From NCBI GenBank assembly GCA_026075535.2, contig AP026539.1:5084001-5148000 (forward strand): 64,000 bases of DNA, read 5' to 3'. The stretch is from Tricholoma matsutake (Eukaryota > Basidiomycota > Agaricomycetes > Agaricales > Tricholomataceae). This document shows, one piece after another, positions 33,830 through 44,572 of this stretch (position 1 is its first letter; each line of letters opens with the position of its first letter). Below the pieces are notes generated by a model that was not told where the DNA came from, searched no databases, and worked only from the letters and a program-made list of their open reading frames with translations. The position numbers and the translations under genes are program-made.

Positions 33830-35330
33830 TTTCTTACACACTTTTTCAGCAGAATCCAACTGGACTCCACTTGGACTCCACTCGAACTCCAACCAGACTC
33901 CAACCAGACTCCAACCGGACTCCAACCAGACTCAACCAGACTCCAACTGCACTCCAACCAGACTCCACTGGACCAGTCCAAGTGGAATGCGGTGTTTGAG
34001 TGGATTCCACTTGGAGTCTGGTTGGACTGGACTGGGACTGGACTGGCAACTTTGCAGGCAGTTGGCTGGTGACCAGTCCCAGTGGACTCCAGTTGGACTC
34101 CAGTTGGAGTCCACTAGGAAAGGTGGGGGAGTGTAAAGACCTCAAGACTGCTGGTTGGAGGTGTTACCGTGGGCGGAGTTTGAAGTGGCTTGGTTTGTCA
34201 GCGGGGAAGAGTCCTTCTGACTAGAGTTACTGGAATTCTTTGTTTCGAAACAGGATTCGTCTTCTTGCATCCAGTAGATGTTGTTGCTGTCCTGCGCTTT
34301 CAAGTGCAGTTCTGCAAGAGTATTGGGTTTACCACCCCAGAGAACTTCTATGTGAAGCCGGAGTGGAAGACCATGGAAATACCAGTCACGAAGGGCTGCT
34401 TCATTCCAGTTGACCCTAGAAGCTAATTCCCAGAAGTCAACATTATATTTCGTGATACAACTACCTTTCTTCATTGCTAAGTCAGAGAGAGCTTTTTCTG
34501 CATCTCCAACTGGGTCGTGCAGACCGAAGTTGCTTTCCAGCTCAGCAAGGAAAGCTTCATAGTCCCACATCCAGTGTGTGGAATCTGTTGGGTCATTCAG
34601 ACCAGGCTCGAACCAACTGAGAGCTGATCCCTTAAGATAAGAAAGGATAAATATGATCTTTTTCTCATCAGAGGAAAATATGTGCAGACAGTCATGGAAA
34701 TGAAGATTGCAGGAGACTAGGAAGTCTCTAAGTTTCTTCAGATTGGCACCATTGAAAGTGTTGGGGTCGCGAACTTTGATTTTCTCGGTCTTGGGTGTGT
34801 TATTCTGACAAAGGGTGCGGATACTATCCGAGAGGTTGTAAAGGACATCTATGAACCTATCCCCTGGGTCAGGGTTTTCCCCCGCAGGAGGTTGATCCTC
34901 AGGATCATTGGGATCGGGGTCACCCCCAGGGCCATCAGGACCACTAGGGTCATCAGGTCCACTGGGGGGTCCATCCTCTAGACCAGGATCTTCCAACCCA
35001 AAGGGTTCAGGCTCATTGATGCCCCCTACGTACTCAAGGGGAGTTCTTGATTGAAAACCTTTCGGGTTGCCGGAGGGTTGTGGGGCATGGGTGGACATGA
35101 GATTGGCACTGATTGAGGGGGCTCCTGAGCTGATTTGTTGGAAGATGTTTGAGGGTCTGGAAGACACTCCAAAAGTAGTGGCGGGTCAAGGGTTGGAAAG
35201 GGTGGATCGCTGGATTGCAGAGATCCCTGGAATAGTACTGGTGCATTGGGAATTTCTTGTTGTGTGCTGGCAGGTCTCAGTAGGGGTCATAGAGAGGAAA
35301 TGGACGAGTGAAGTGAGAGTTTGTATATAC

Positions 35331-36037
35331 TGTTAAGAACTGATCCTAGAGGGTTCGTCGGAATCCGCTTGGACACTGCAGGTGTTGATTACAGAAGGGT
35401 GTCAGGTCGTTGCAGATTCTGCGGGAGGGGAAACAGAAAGGACTTGGCTTCAGCTTGTAAGAAGCTGCGCCCTTCACCTCGTCTGGTGTCCTAATTTCAA
35501 GTTGGATGTTTGGAGGTAGGAATGGGAAAGTGTGGGTAAATGCAGGAAGGAGTACGGAGGGACTTTAGGTTAAGTTCAGATGAGGTTAGAACTTCAGAGG
35601 GAGACTGGAGGTTGAGTCGAACAGAGTTCAGACTCTTAGAGAACTGAGGTTGGAGTAGAAGGAGGTTTGGATTGGCAGATTAAAGTCGAGTCTATGTCGA
35701 TATATGAACTGAGGAATACAAGGCGAAACCAACTAAGCTTAAATACTGTAGTCTGGAATAATGCAGAACAGGAACAAAGACTGCAGCAGTGTCTCAACTG
35801 TGTAGATAAATTATCTAGCGGGAGCCGCACAGGAATCCGTAGTTGAATTCGCAATAGAGATGGCAGCCTTGGAAAGGCAGCCATGGATGCTGTACAGGGC
35901 GGCCTGATGCACGGCAGTGTGGGCAGTGCAAGGCAGCCGGGAACAAAATCGGGAGGCATAGACAAAAGTCATGTTCAATGTGCGGGAAAGGGTCGGATAG
36001 ATGCGGGTTCTGATCAGGCGAGGAACAGTTCTTGACA
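35331..36037 (-). repeat. Element B 5' LTR
   Basis: 707 bp, the upstream LTR of the minus-strand element B; starts TGTTAAGAACTG, ends GTTCTTGACA, followed by the GGTCT duplication. Confidence 0.93.
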
Positions 36038-37390
36038 GGTCTGCTCTTCGTGATAATGCATCGCTCTGTACCATCTGGGATCCAGGTACATGGACGAGCT
36101 GCAAGTCAAATTCCGATAGGAATAGACTCCATCTTGCCTGTTGTCTGTTCAGTTTCTGCGCTGTTCAGAAGTACATCAGGTTCTTGTGATCTGACAGGAT
36201 TACCACTGGGTGTCCTGATCCCAGTAGGTAGTGTCTCCAGGTCACTAGTGATTGCACGATGGCTAGTAGTTCTCTGTTGTATATCTCATAGTTCCATTCT
36301 GTTGGTGTTAATGCATGCAATATGTATCCACACAGATGCCAGTCCCCATTCGTGTCCCTTTATCTCAGCACTCCTCCAGTAGTGTGTTTTGAGGCGTCTG
36401 ATTTGATTGTGAATGGTTTTGTCGGGTCTGGCATCAGCAGTACTGGTGCTTCTGTGAATTTCCTTTTTAATGTTTGAAAGGCCTGTTCGCATTCTGTTGT
36501 CCAGTTGAACATCTTGTATTTTTTTGTCAGTTCATTAAGTGGTCTGCTTTTCTCCGCAAAATGTCCAATGAATTTCCTGTAGAAACTCCCAAATCCCAGG
36601 AAAGATCTGACTGCTTTTACATTTGTCAGGGTGGGCCAATCCTGTATACCTGCCAGTTTCGTGTTGTCCATTGCAATTCTGTTGGGTCGGATGATCAGAC
36701 CCAAAAATTCCACTTCATGGATGTCAAACTTGCATTTCTCTGGCTTCAGGTATAGGTCGTTTTCTGCCAGTCTTTGCAGAACCCTTCTTGTCCTTTCCTG
36801 GTGTTCGTTCTGATTTTTGGAGAATATCAGGATGTCATCCATGTAAATCACGAGCCATCCTTCTCCGATCATATCATGGAAGATCTCATTCATCATTGCC
36901 TGGAAGGTCACTGGTGAGTTGCATAATCTGAAGAACATCACCATTGGTTCAAACAGCCCTCAGTTTGTCTTGAAGGCTGCCTTCCATTGATCTCCATCCT
37001 TGATTCTGACATTGTGATACCCCCATTGGATGTCCAGTTTTGTGAACCACTTCGCCCCTCTCAGTTTGTCCAACAGGTCTCCTACCAGCGGCAGCAGGTA
37101 GGTGTTCTTGATTGTGCCATTGTTCAAATACCTGTAGTCCTGACATGGTCTCAGGGCATCCGAGTCCTTCTTTGCAACAAAGAAGAATGGCGATGCCATG
37201 GGTGATTTCGATGGTCGGATGTACCCCTTTTCCAGGCTTTCATCGAGAAATTTGTCGAGTTTCTTCTGTTCTGCTGGCAACAGTGGATACACCCTGCAAT
37301 CCTTTGCCACAAAGTCTGGTTTGAGCTCTATCGCATGGTCCCAAGTTCTTGATTCTGGGAATCTTTCCGATGCTTCCTTCTCGAATATCC
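36038..37390 (-). pseudogene. Element A reverse transcriptase and RNase H
   Basis: 37,310-36,960 holds the RT fingers and palm start ([32 protein letters not shown]). A TGA at 36,958-36,960 stands where Arg is expected. 36,944-36,360 continues with an intact catalytic box YMDD (VIYMDDILIFSK), thumb and the RNase H start (IKSDASKHTTGG). Further frames carry the RNase H end with [12 protein letters not shown] just before element B. The RT active site is kept; its codons (ATGGATGAC) offer no CpG at the critical position. Confidence 0.9.
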
Positions 37391-37391
37391 A

Positions 37392-38693
37392 TCAGTACTC
37401 CCTGTATTGTTCTGGGAGTAGCTCATCCAGGGTCTTCTGTTCTGGGTCTCCCTCCTTCTTATGCATCAGGTGTTGTGAGACCGATGTTTTTGCCCTAATC
37501 CAGATATTTTGCCCATAAGCATACCGTGGTGATCCTTTTGCTTTCACAATCCAAGAGAGTGTCCTTGTTGCTTGGGAGTACGAGTACCTTGGCTCATCAT
37601 ACTCCTCAGTCAGTGGTGATTTAGTCAGTTCAAATATTCCGATGATGGGTTCTCCTTGGATGTAGGCAACTAGTAGCTCGTTGTCTGCAATCTTTTGTTT
37701 GGGTGTCCCTTCCAGTTGTTTCATTGCCTGTTCCATTGCCTGTTTGTGGTTTGCCGGTGCTGGGTTTTCCTTCCCAGTGTCTTCCTCATCTAGTGGCCCA
37801 ATGGGCTCCGCATTCTGAAGAGTCGTGATAGTGATCTCTTCATTGTCTACTTCTTCAATCGTCGCTCTCCTTGTTTTGATGGGCATCCTGCTCCCTCCTG
37901 GTTTAGCACAGAGGGCTTCTCCCATCTGCCTTGCTTTAGCGGCAATTCTTCAGCATTGCATTAGCTGTTCCTTGTTCCTCAGTTTCTTCCTGAGGGTGAG
38001 CTTCTCCAGTTCTTTAGCGGCTACCCGGCACCACGTCAGTTGCTCTTCTTCTTTTGCCTTTGTTTCGAGTGCCATCTTTTCTCTTGCCTTGGTGGCCATC
38101 TTCTGTGCCCACGCCCATTTCTCTTCTTTCATCATTTCTTTGAAGGCTTTCCCTTCTTCTTTGACTATCTTCTGGCACCATGCCAGATGTTTATCATTGG
38201 GTTTCTCTGTTTGCACCCTCCTGATAAGGGTTTTTCCTTTCTCAAATGAGAATTCAGGGTGGGTTCTGTTGGTCATTAAGAATTGGAAGGTTCCAATCCT
38301 CCAGTCGATCACTGGATTGATTCTTCTGAGCCATGGCAGACCCAGGATGATTGATTCTTTTCCTAATCCTGCAATGAGGAAGGTCATTGGGAAAGATCTT
38401 CCATTGATCGTTAAGAATCCCTTGGTGTAGTGGGAGATCTCCCCTGTCTTGTTCAGAGTTCCATCTACGTTCTTGACCTTGATTGTTCTTTCCAGGGGGT
38501 GTAGCTCAAATCCGCTGCTTTTTGCGAATTTGTGGCTCATGAATATTCCTCCTGCTCCTGAGTTGAGCAAGGCTTCGGTTTTGATGGCTTTTCCTCTGCC
38601 TGTTCCTACCACTTTGACATCTAAATGCATAGATTGATTCTTCAAAGTGGCTAGTAGTACAGAGCAGACAGAGAGTTCGGTGGTACCTGGCAT
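37392..38693 (-). pseudogene. Element A protease and linker
   Basis: The frame 38,693-37,950 contains the aspartic protease with LLNSGAGGIFMSHKF in place of the expected LLDSGA: the catalytic Asp is Asn (AAC after CTC), again a CpG-to-CpA type change. ILGLPWLRRINPVIDW is the second protease landmark. A Lys/Glu/Ala-rich coiled-coil linker (EKWAWAQKMATKAREKMA) leads to 37,925-37,392 and the RT. The protease would cleave the polyprotein; here it should be inactive. Confidence 0.85.
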
Positions 38694-38782
38694 TGAGGCA
38701 GGCCACCTCTTTAAAAACCCTCATCTCCTATTAAGGTGAGAGCCTTCTCTTTCCCTTCTTCATTGAGCTCTTTCATGATCAT

Positions 38783-39823
38783 TCAGATCTTTGAGTAGGC
38801 TTCTTCACCTTTCTTCTTTGGGAATGACCAATTTTTGGTCCTCGTCTCTCCTTTCTTATGTTCAGTTGCTCTGTGTCCTGGCTGGTGGCACACAAAGCAT
38901 AACCCTTTCTTCATATGCTTGATCCTCTCCTGGTAGGCGAGTTGGTTAATCTTGAGCGGGCCCTCCTTTGATTTGGAGCTGGGCAGCCTCTTTGCCAAGG
39001 CCTCCTGTTCTCTCCCAGTTATGGCATTTGCTCTCCTCCATTGTCCATCATACTTGGAGGCAGCGTTGATCATCCCTTCCAGGGTCGTGTGGATCGTCTC
39101 CATGTTAAAAACTCTTTCAAGGAGCTTGGGGTTTAACCCATCCATAAAGAGTTTGATGAGGGCAGTGTCATCATTGATTCCTGCCTTCTCTCACAGGATT
39201 CGGAACTGCACAATGTAGTCCTCCAGGTCCTGTCCCTGCTTCAATGTTTTCATCTCGGTCCTGGCTCTGCCAGCTTTGTCGATCGGTGTGAACGCTTCCT
39301 TGAGCGCTGTCTCAAAGGTTGACCAGGTTCCTAGGTCTTCCTTTTCTGCCCATGTCTGTGCCCAGGGCGTGGCAGTTCCTCCATTCATGAAGGACAATGT
39401 GAAGATGATCTTTTTCTTGTCATTGTCATAGATTCCATGGTTCACTCTCAGATAGAGTTTCACTTCTTGTAAGAACTTTGCAGTTCTAGTTCGGTCCCCT
39501 GTGAAGTCGGATGGGGTTCAGATTCTGATCTCCTTGGTCGATGTGGTGGGTTCGGTAGACATGTCATCATTGGATAAGGAGAATGGGTTTCATTCTGGGG
39601 TCTCTTCTTTGTTCAAAGATCTGAAATCTTCTTCGTCAAGATACTGTGGTTCTTCATCTCTTGTTTGCTTCAAGAACCACTTCTGTGCTGGTTCTGAGTA
39701 TCGTACTAATCGACCCTGGTATCTATACCATGGGGTTCTTCCTGATGATGATGCTCCTGTCGGAGGTCTGTCTGGGCTTTGTCTGAAAGATGTTGTGTCT
39801 GCACCTAGGTAGGTGGACTTCAT
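38783..39823 (-). pseudogene. gag: Element A Gag
   Basis: Segments 39,823-39,590 (N-terminal, with YRYQGRLVRYSEPAQKW), 39,463-39,191 (capsid: IFTLSFMNGGTATPWAQTW, LKEAFTPIDKAGRARTEM) and 39,145-38,783 read in one direction and are separated mainly by in-frame TGA codons. The zinc knuckle near 38,880 reads CFVCHQPGHRATEH, so the last Cys of CCHC is His. That is unusual for a nucleocapsid knuckle and may weaken zinc binding. Confidence 0.85.
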
Positions 39824-39840
39824 AGATCAGCTTGACCTTT

Positions 39841-40353
39841 TGTTAAGACTATAGGTCTCAACTCAGCCGAGTTGTATCGGGTTCTATTCTGGACTTGGTG
39901 CTTCCTAAGTCGATGCGGCTATCCATACTCAGAGGCTTTCTGAGTAGACCATCTGTTTGTGTATCACAGTTGGAGGCTTTCCAACTGTCAAGTTCGAGTT
40001 ATCACAACTTAGAGGCTTTCTAAGTTGTCGAGTGTTCTGGTTGAGTTTAAGACCATTGATTGAATTAGGTCAAGCTAAGGAATACAGGCAGTATTACTGT
40101 AGCTATATGGTTCAGAGATGTCTATCGTCCAATTGGAATATGAGATCCTTGTCAAGTAATAATAGAAAGAACAATAGAACAATAAGCCTCATGCCTAGCA
40201 TGAGGCGTCCAATGTCAAGGACTGCTGCGGCACAGCCAGTCAATCAGTGGGAGTCAGATTGGAGGGTCCCTATCGGTCTGGGTCATGTCGTGAGTGGAGG
40301 GAAAGAAAAATGAAATACCCGGTCTTGCCGGTTATGATGATGAAATCGTAACA
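39841..40353 (-). repeat. Element A 5' LTR
   Basis: 513 bp, the upstream LTR for the minus-strand element; same ends as the 21,916 copy and followed by the TACAT duplication. Confidence 0.93.
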
Positions 40354-40492
40354 TACATCCTTGTGCATCTTTCAGTACATGATGTTCAGGCATGATCTTT
40401 TCACATGTCTTTCCTTTATTTTTGCTTGTCCCAACACATTATCATCCAGGTTATCCAAGCTGTTATTCACTTCCAATAGCCATTGAGTTCAT

Positions 40493-42699
40493 ATGCATGT
40501 CTTGTCTTTGTTTAGGTGCAATCTACCAAAATCTCTGTCGCTCTCTTGGTTGCTTTTTTTTCTTGATGTATTTAATTTATTTTGTCCTTATCGATCGACC
40601 TCCAGCACCATTTGTCTTCAATGTTCTCTGTTGCATCGCACAACACAGTGGACGCAGCATCTGATCTTGCCAAACATATCAACTAAAACATCTGATGATT
40701 ATAGATCTGGGCATAGAGATGTACCTATGGGTGGAGGTAGCCAACATACCATTCGGTTTGCAACCCTAGAGCCTTACATTATGATGGACTCTAAAATAAG
40801 TCATGATCAATCCTTTAAGTTTGTGGACCATGTTGCGGTGAATTCAATTGAAGATATTTATCCTGCAAAGAATGGATACATCCATGCTCGAATCCCTCTG
40901 GAGCTAATCAGTCCACATCTGTTGCTGAAGATGCTGTCTAAAATTGTGAAGCTTCATCAGATTCAAGTTGCATCTCATGTTCCAAAGAGTGGTGTGATGG
41001 CAAGTCTCAGCCAACATGACTGTGTTTCTTGTGAAATATATACCAGTGTTTTTGCGATGGTTGATTCCAAAGCTGCACAGGATAGAAAACACAAACAATA
41101 TAGCAAGCAAGCCGAGAGCAAAGTGAACACTCAGCCAAATATGTCTGGTTCCAACAAAACATCTGGAAATGGCATCGGATTCACAGGGATACAAGTTGAA
41201 TCCCTTACTAATTTTGAATGTAGTGGGAAAAATAACATTCAACTTCAAGACAGCCAGCCTGTGTTAGGCATCATGGAGGGGGTAGACACCCTACCACAAA
41301 CTGGAACAGAGCCACCCACACCCACTTCTCTTCACAACCACAAGCCTTTCACTACCATAAACATTCAAGAGACTCCCATGGGCATGATAAATAACATTGA
41401 GGACTTCCCCCCTAGCCCTGCTGATCCCACTCTAGCTTACGGTATAATAGGAGGCTTTTGCGAAGAGTCTGCCCTGTCAAAAATGGAAGAAGCCGGATGT
41501 GCAGTTTGCGGCCAGCTGACCCCCATTTCCGAGCTCACTAGGTTGAAGGCTGTGAAAAATCAGCTACATATCCTTGAGGCACCAGGTGTTACCAGGATAG
41601 AGCGCTGAAAATCTTCTGATCCGATCTGTGAGTTTCGAGGGCCAGTACTTGACTACAGATGCACAACAGATGCCATAAACATATTAGGAAGAGTAAAATT
41701 CCACCACGTGCATTGGCAAAAGGGATGTGGATTGGTGAAGTTCCTGAGGAATTACAAAATCTCAGATTTGTGAAAAAGATGCTTGTGGCATGAGTGAGGG
41801 TAAATAGTTGTTTTGTCCATGTCGGATCATCAGGATTAAGAAAAATGACATCACACATAATTGTGTTCGAGTTGCCTGTACCTAAAGTGTATCATCAACT
41901 TCCTCCTCCTGTAGAAGACTTAGATGAAGTCTTGGCTGTGTTATTCATGGGACCTTGTAAGCCGACTGAGAAAGAATTTCAATGCACCCCACTACTGATC
42001 AGATGCAACCACATAGCAAGAGCACTGGAGTGGTTGAAATTAAACCATGCGGACTATGCAGACTTGGAGATATTGTACAATGAGTTGGATAGGTATCCAG
42101 AAGACTCACCTCCTGTGTCTGTTCAGTATTTCCACTCAGAGACAAACAAGGTAGAGGAAGGCACTAGCATATTTGACGATGCTGTGGATGACAGTGTTGT
42201 AGAAGGCAAATGTCCATTTCTAGTCCATGGCCTAACAGGCGATCAACTGACAACTAAGTCTGTCAACATGCTTAAAGCCATTGCTTTGAAACATTGGAAT
42301 AATCAAGGTGGTGCTCTAGCTGTGTCACATGGTGCAAATGTGCAATCAATCTATCACAATCTGGGCTTGTATCCTCAAATGTTCCCCTGGCTATTCCCAT
42401 ATGGCCTCGGAGGCATCAGAACAACTGATTTATCAGACACCTTGCACAAATGTTTGTTGCTAATGTACTATGACAAGCAGTTCCAAATTGATGTAACATT
42501 TCCATTTGTTGCTTTCAGCCATCAACAAGTGAAGACCTCCACATTGGCTGGTTTTCTGTTAGCTGAGACATCAAAGTTTAATGACATAGCAAATAGGCTG
42601 CTTAACGTCAACCAAAATATGCTGACAAACATGTCTGAACATATGGCTCATGGAGAATTGGTGAAACCGGCCTCAGATGACGATAATCAACAATCTTGA
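40493..42699 (+). pseudogene. Helitron protein N-terminal part (DUF6570-like)
   Basis: 40,493-41,608 has a variable N-terminus (a conserved-looking part RIPLELISPHLLLKMLSKIV near 40,890) and ends with a Cys-pair region (AGCAVCGQLTPISEL). In shifted frames it continues with LAKGMWIGEVPEELQNLRFV (41,700-41,790) and a TGA at 41,791. 41,794-42,699 is the best-kept piece: LRKMTSHIIVFELPVPKVYH, LEWLKLNHADYADLEILYNEL and LYPQMFPWLFPYGLGG are hallmarks of the N-terminal half of basidiomycete Helitron proteins. This part lies before the Rep domain; its own role is unknown. Confidence 0.8.
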
Positions 42700-42778
42700 T
42701 CACATGAACAGCAAGGTGAGTGGGTCCACCACCAGCAAGAAATACATCTGAAGCGAAATTTGGTCACTCATTAATTAC

Positions 42779-44572
42779 TTGGGTGCACCCTTATGGTATA
42801 TCACTCTATCCCCTGCTGATAACAGGCATCCTTTATGTTTGTACTTTGCAGATACTAAAGACCGCTTCGATATCAATCTCTCGCGAACTGAAGACCAGCA
42901 TTATCAGCTCATCACCAACAACCCAGTTGCAGGCACACGATTTTTTGACTTCATGGTGCGGATATTCATCAAACATGTATTAGGTGTGGATGGGGACCAC
43001 CGTGGTCTGTATGGTGACACTTCTGGTTATTATGGAACTGTTGAACAGCAAGGTCGGCTGTCACTACATTTGCACATGCTATTGTGGATTCAAGGGGCAG
43101 TATCACCCGATGAAATTCACCAGAGAATCCTTGACCCAAATTCTGATTTCCATAAAGCCCTTGTTGAATACCTTGAGAGTGTTCATGCAGGTGAGTTCAT
43201 GCAAGGAAGAAAAGAGGAGGTTGAAGTACAGGTGGACGCAGTGTTGAATTGCACGAGTTATCGAGACCTGACAGAAACGATGCCCGAACCACCCCCTCCA
43301 GCCTGTCAAAGATCCAGCTACGCTAGCTGTGAGCATTGCATTGCATTGGCAACATGGTGGATGCATTTTCAGGCAATGGTCAATGACTTGCTCCTAAGGT
43401 CAAATGTTCACAAGTGCACATCCAATAAAAACAAAGATTGTTCACAAAACAAGGGCTGCACGTTCAAAGGTTGTCTTGACAACATCTGGGGAAAGTGTAA
43501 AGCGAGATTTCCCTGCCCGACATTCAATGAGACTGAGATCAATGAAGAAACAGGTGGTGTGAATATGAAAAAGTGCAAAACTTGGCTCAACACCTTCTCC
43601 TACCTTGTAACCTATCTTTTCCAATGTAACACGGACATCACAAGCTTGCGTTCTGGCATGGCAATCAAAGGAGTACTCCTGTATGTCTCGAACTATGTCA
43701 CAAAACTGCCATTGAAGACACATGTCATTTTTGATACCGTTTGTTCTGTTTTTGAAAAGAATTCTGAGATGGTTGGAGGATCTGACACCAGAAAAGAAAA
43801 GGCTCATAAATTGATGATGAAAATAGTGAATTCTCTCAGCACGAAGATGGAGATGGGCTCTCCAATGATTTCGATGTACTTACTTGGTAATCCTGACCAT
43901 TATAAAAGCCACAAGTTTCCCATGTTTTACTGGCAATCATTTGTTCAGGAATGTCAAAAGCCTTGGGTATGCACTGATCCCGCTCAAGATTCAGGAGTGA
44001 CAAGCAAAGTGGGTGAGGAAGGTGAAATGCCCAATAAAGTCGCCATCATCAAACATAATGGCTGAGTTATCGGACTCTCACCTGTTCTTGATTATGTGTT
44101 CCGACCTGAAGAGATCAGCCATATGAGCCTACACAAATGGGTTTCGAGATGCGAGCGCAAGAAGAAACCTACAGGTAAAACACAGTCAAAAACACATGTG
44201 ACAACAACTTCCGAGTCAGGTGATAAAATGGATTCGGACTCCAACTCCCAGGAGTCCCAGCCAACCAAACATTCCCTGCTCTCGTTCCAGGAAGTGCACC
44301 CACTCGCTGATTCTCATGGCACCCAGTGTCGTCCCCCATCTAAAGCCCATGTTCCGAACTTTGTAGGAGCGACACTACCACGTTTCAATCAAGGTGATCA
44401 TGAGTATTATTGCTGCACTATGCTGACACTTTTCAAGCCCTGGAGGTTTGGTTTGGACTTAAAAAATAGGGAAGAATCTTGGGATGATGCTTTCTCTGTC
44501 ACGTCATTTTTCCCAAGACAACTCAAAATCATGAAGAACATGAACATTTGGTATGAGTACCTTGACGCTTGA
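42779..44572 (+). pseudogene. Helitron Rep (HUH endonuclease) domain
   Basis: 42,779-44,065 is a 428-residue frame starting inside the Helitron_like_N region (GAPLWYITLSPADNRHPLC). The HUH motif is HLH within LSLHLHMLLW (His codons at 43,067 and 43,073), and the catalytic tyrosine pair is probably in LLYVSNYVTK near 43,690. Rep nicks and rejoins a single strand during rolling-circle transposition. A TGA ends the frame at 44,063; 44,096-44,572 continues the linker to the helicase (SHMSLHKWVSRCERKKKP, RFNQGDHEYYCCTMLTLF). Motif residues look intact, but the open frame is not continuous with either neighbour. Confidence 0.85.

Larger units (their letters stand above)
31884..34143. mobile_element. 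Element C: hAT-like non-autonomous transposon (2,260 bp)
   Basis: Terminal inverted repeats (left CAGTACTTTACAGTCCCCCA, right complement GAGGTCTTTACACTCCCCCA) are flanked by a perfect 8-bp target duplication AAGACTGC (31,876-31,883 and 34,144-34,151), the hallmark length of hAT elements. Subterminal regions consist of repeated GGAGTCC/GGACTCC units (31,915-32,065 and 33,850-34,120). No transposase is encoded. Inside are a run of four GC-rich hairpins, two tRNA-like relics facing outward, two 158-bp tandem units, and exon-like modules on the minus strand. A hAT transposase gene at the right edge of the window could be of the mobilising type, but shared ends are not shown. Confidence 0.85.
31652..35167 (-). 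pseudogene. gag: Element B Gag, interrupted by element C
   Basis: Gag runs from 35,167 to 34,144, then, after removing C and one copy of the 8-bp duplication, from 31,875 to a TAG at 31,652-31,654. The join is in frame (NQQS then STTKN) and gives 415 residues. There is a Pro/Asp-rich spacer (PPSGPDDPSGPDGPGGDP, about residues 65-85), a capsid domain (VRDPNTFNGANLKKLRDFL to about residue 290) and a terminal zinc knuckle whose second Cys is Ser (CLYSGEEGHVAGNC). Apart from the insertion and this residue the frame is open, which suggests that C inserted while B was young. Confidence 0.88.
26070..36037 (-). mobile_element. Ty3/gypsy element B, minus strand, nested in A and hosting C
   Basis: LTRs at 26,070-26,754 and 35,331-36,037 start TGTTAAGAACTG and end in its inverted form GTTCTTGACA. 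A perfect target duplication GGTCT lies at 26,065-26,069 and 36,038-36,042. The minus-strand order is gag (split by C), protease, RT, RNase H, integrase and chromodomain, with an antisense ORF between the chromodomain and the 3' LTR. A polypurine tract (AAGGGGGAAATAC on the minus strand) abuts the 3' LTR at 26,755-26,767. Stops, frameshifts and an altered RT active site make it non-autonomous. Confidence 0.95.
21916..40353 (-). mobile_element. Ty3/gypsy element A, minus strand, hosting nested elements B, C and E
   Basis: LTRs at 21,916-22,431 and 39,841-40,353 (both TGTTAAGACTATAGG...AAATCGTAACA) are flanked by a perfect 5-bp duplication TACAT (21,911-21,915 and 40,354-40,358). On the minus strand the order is gag, protease, RT, RNase H, integrase, chromodomain and an extra zinc-knuckle ORF. 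Element B split it between RNase H and integrase, and element E split the integrase. Reading across the B insertion with one copy of the duplication removed restores a continuous frame (SRRAD followed by HIPAEDND). The polypurine tract is at 22,432-22,448 on the opposite strand. Numerous TGA stops show that it is dead. Confidence 0.95.
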
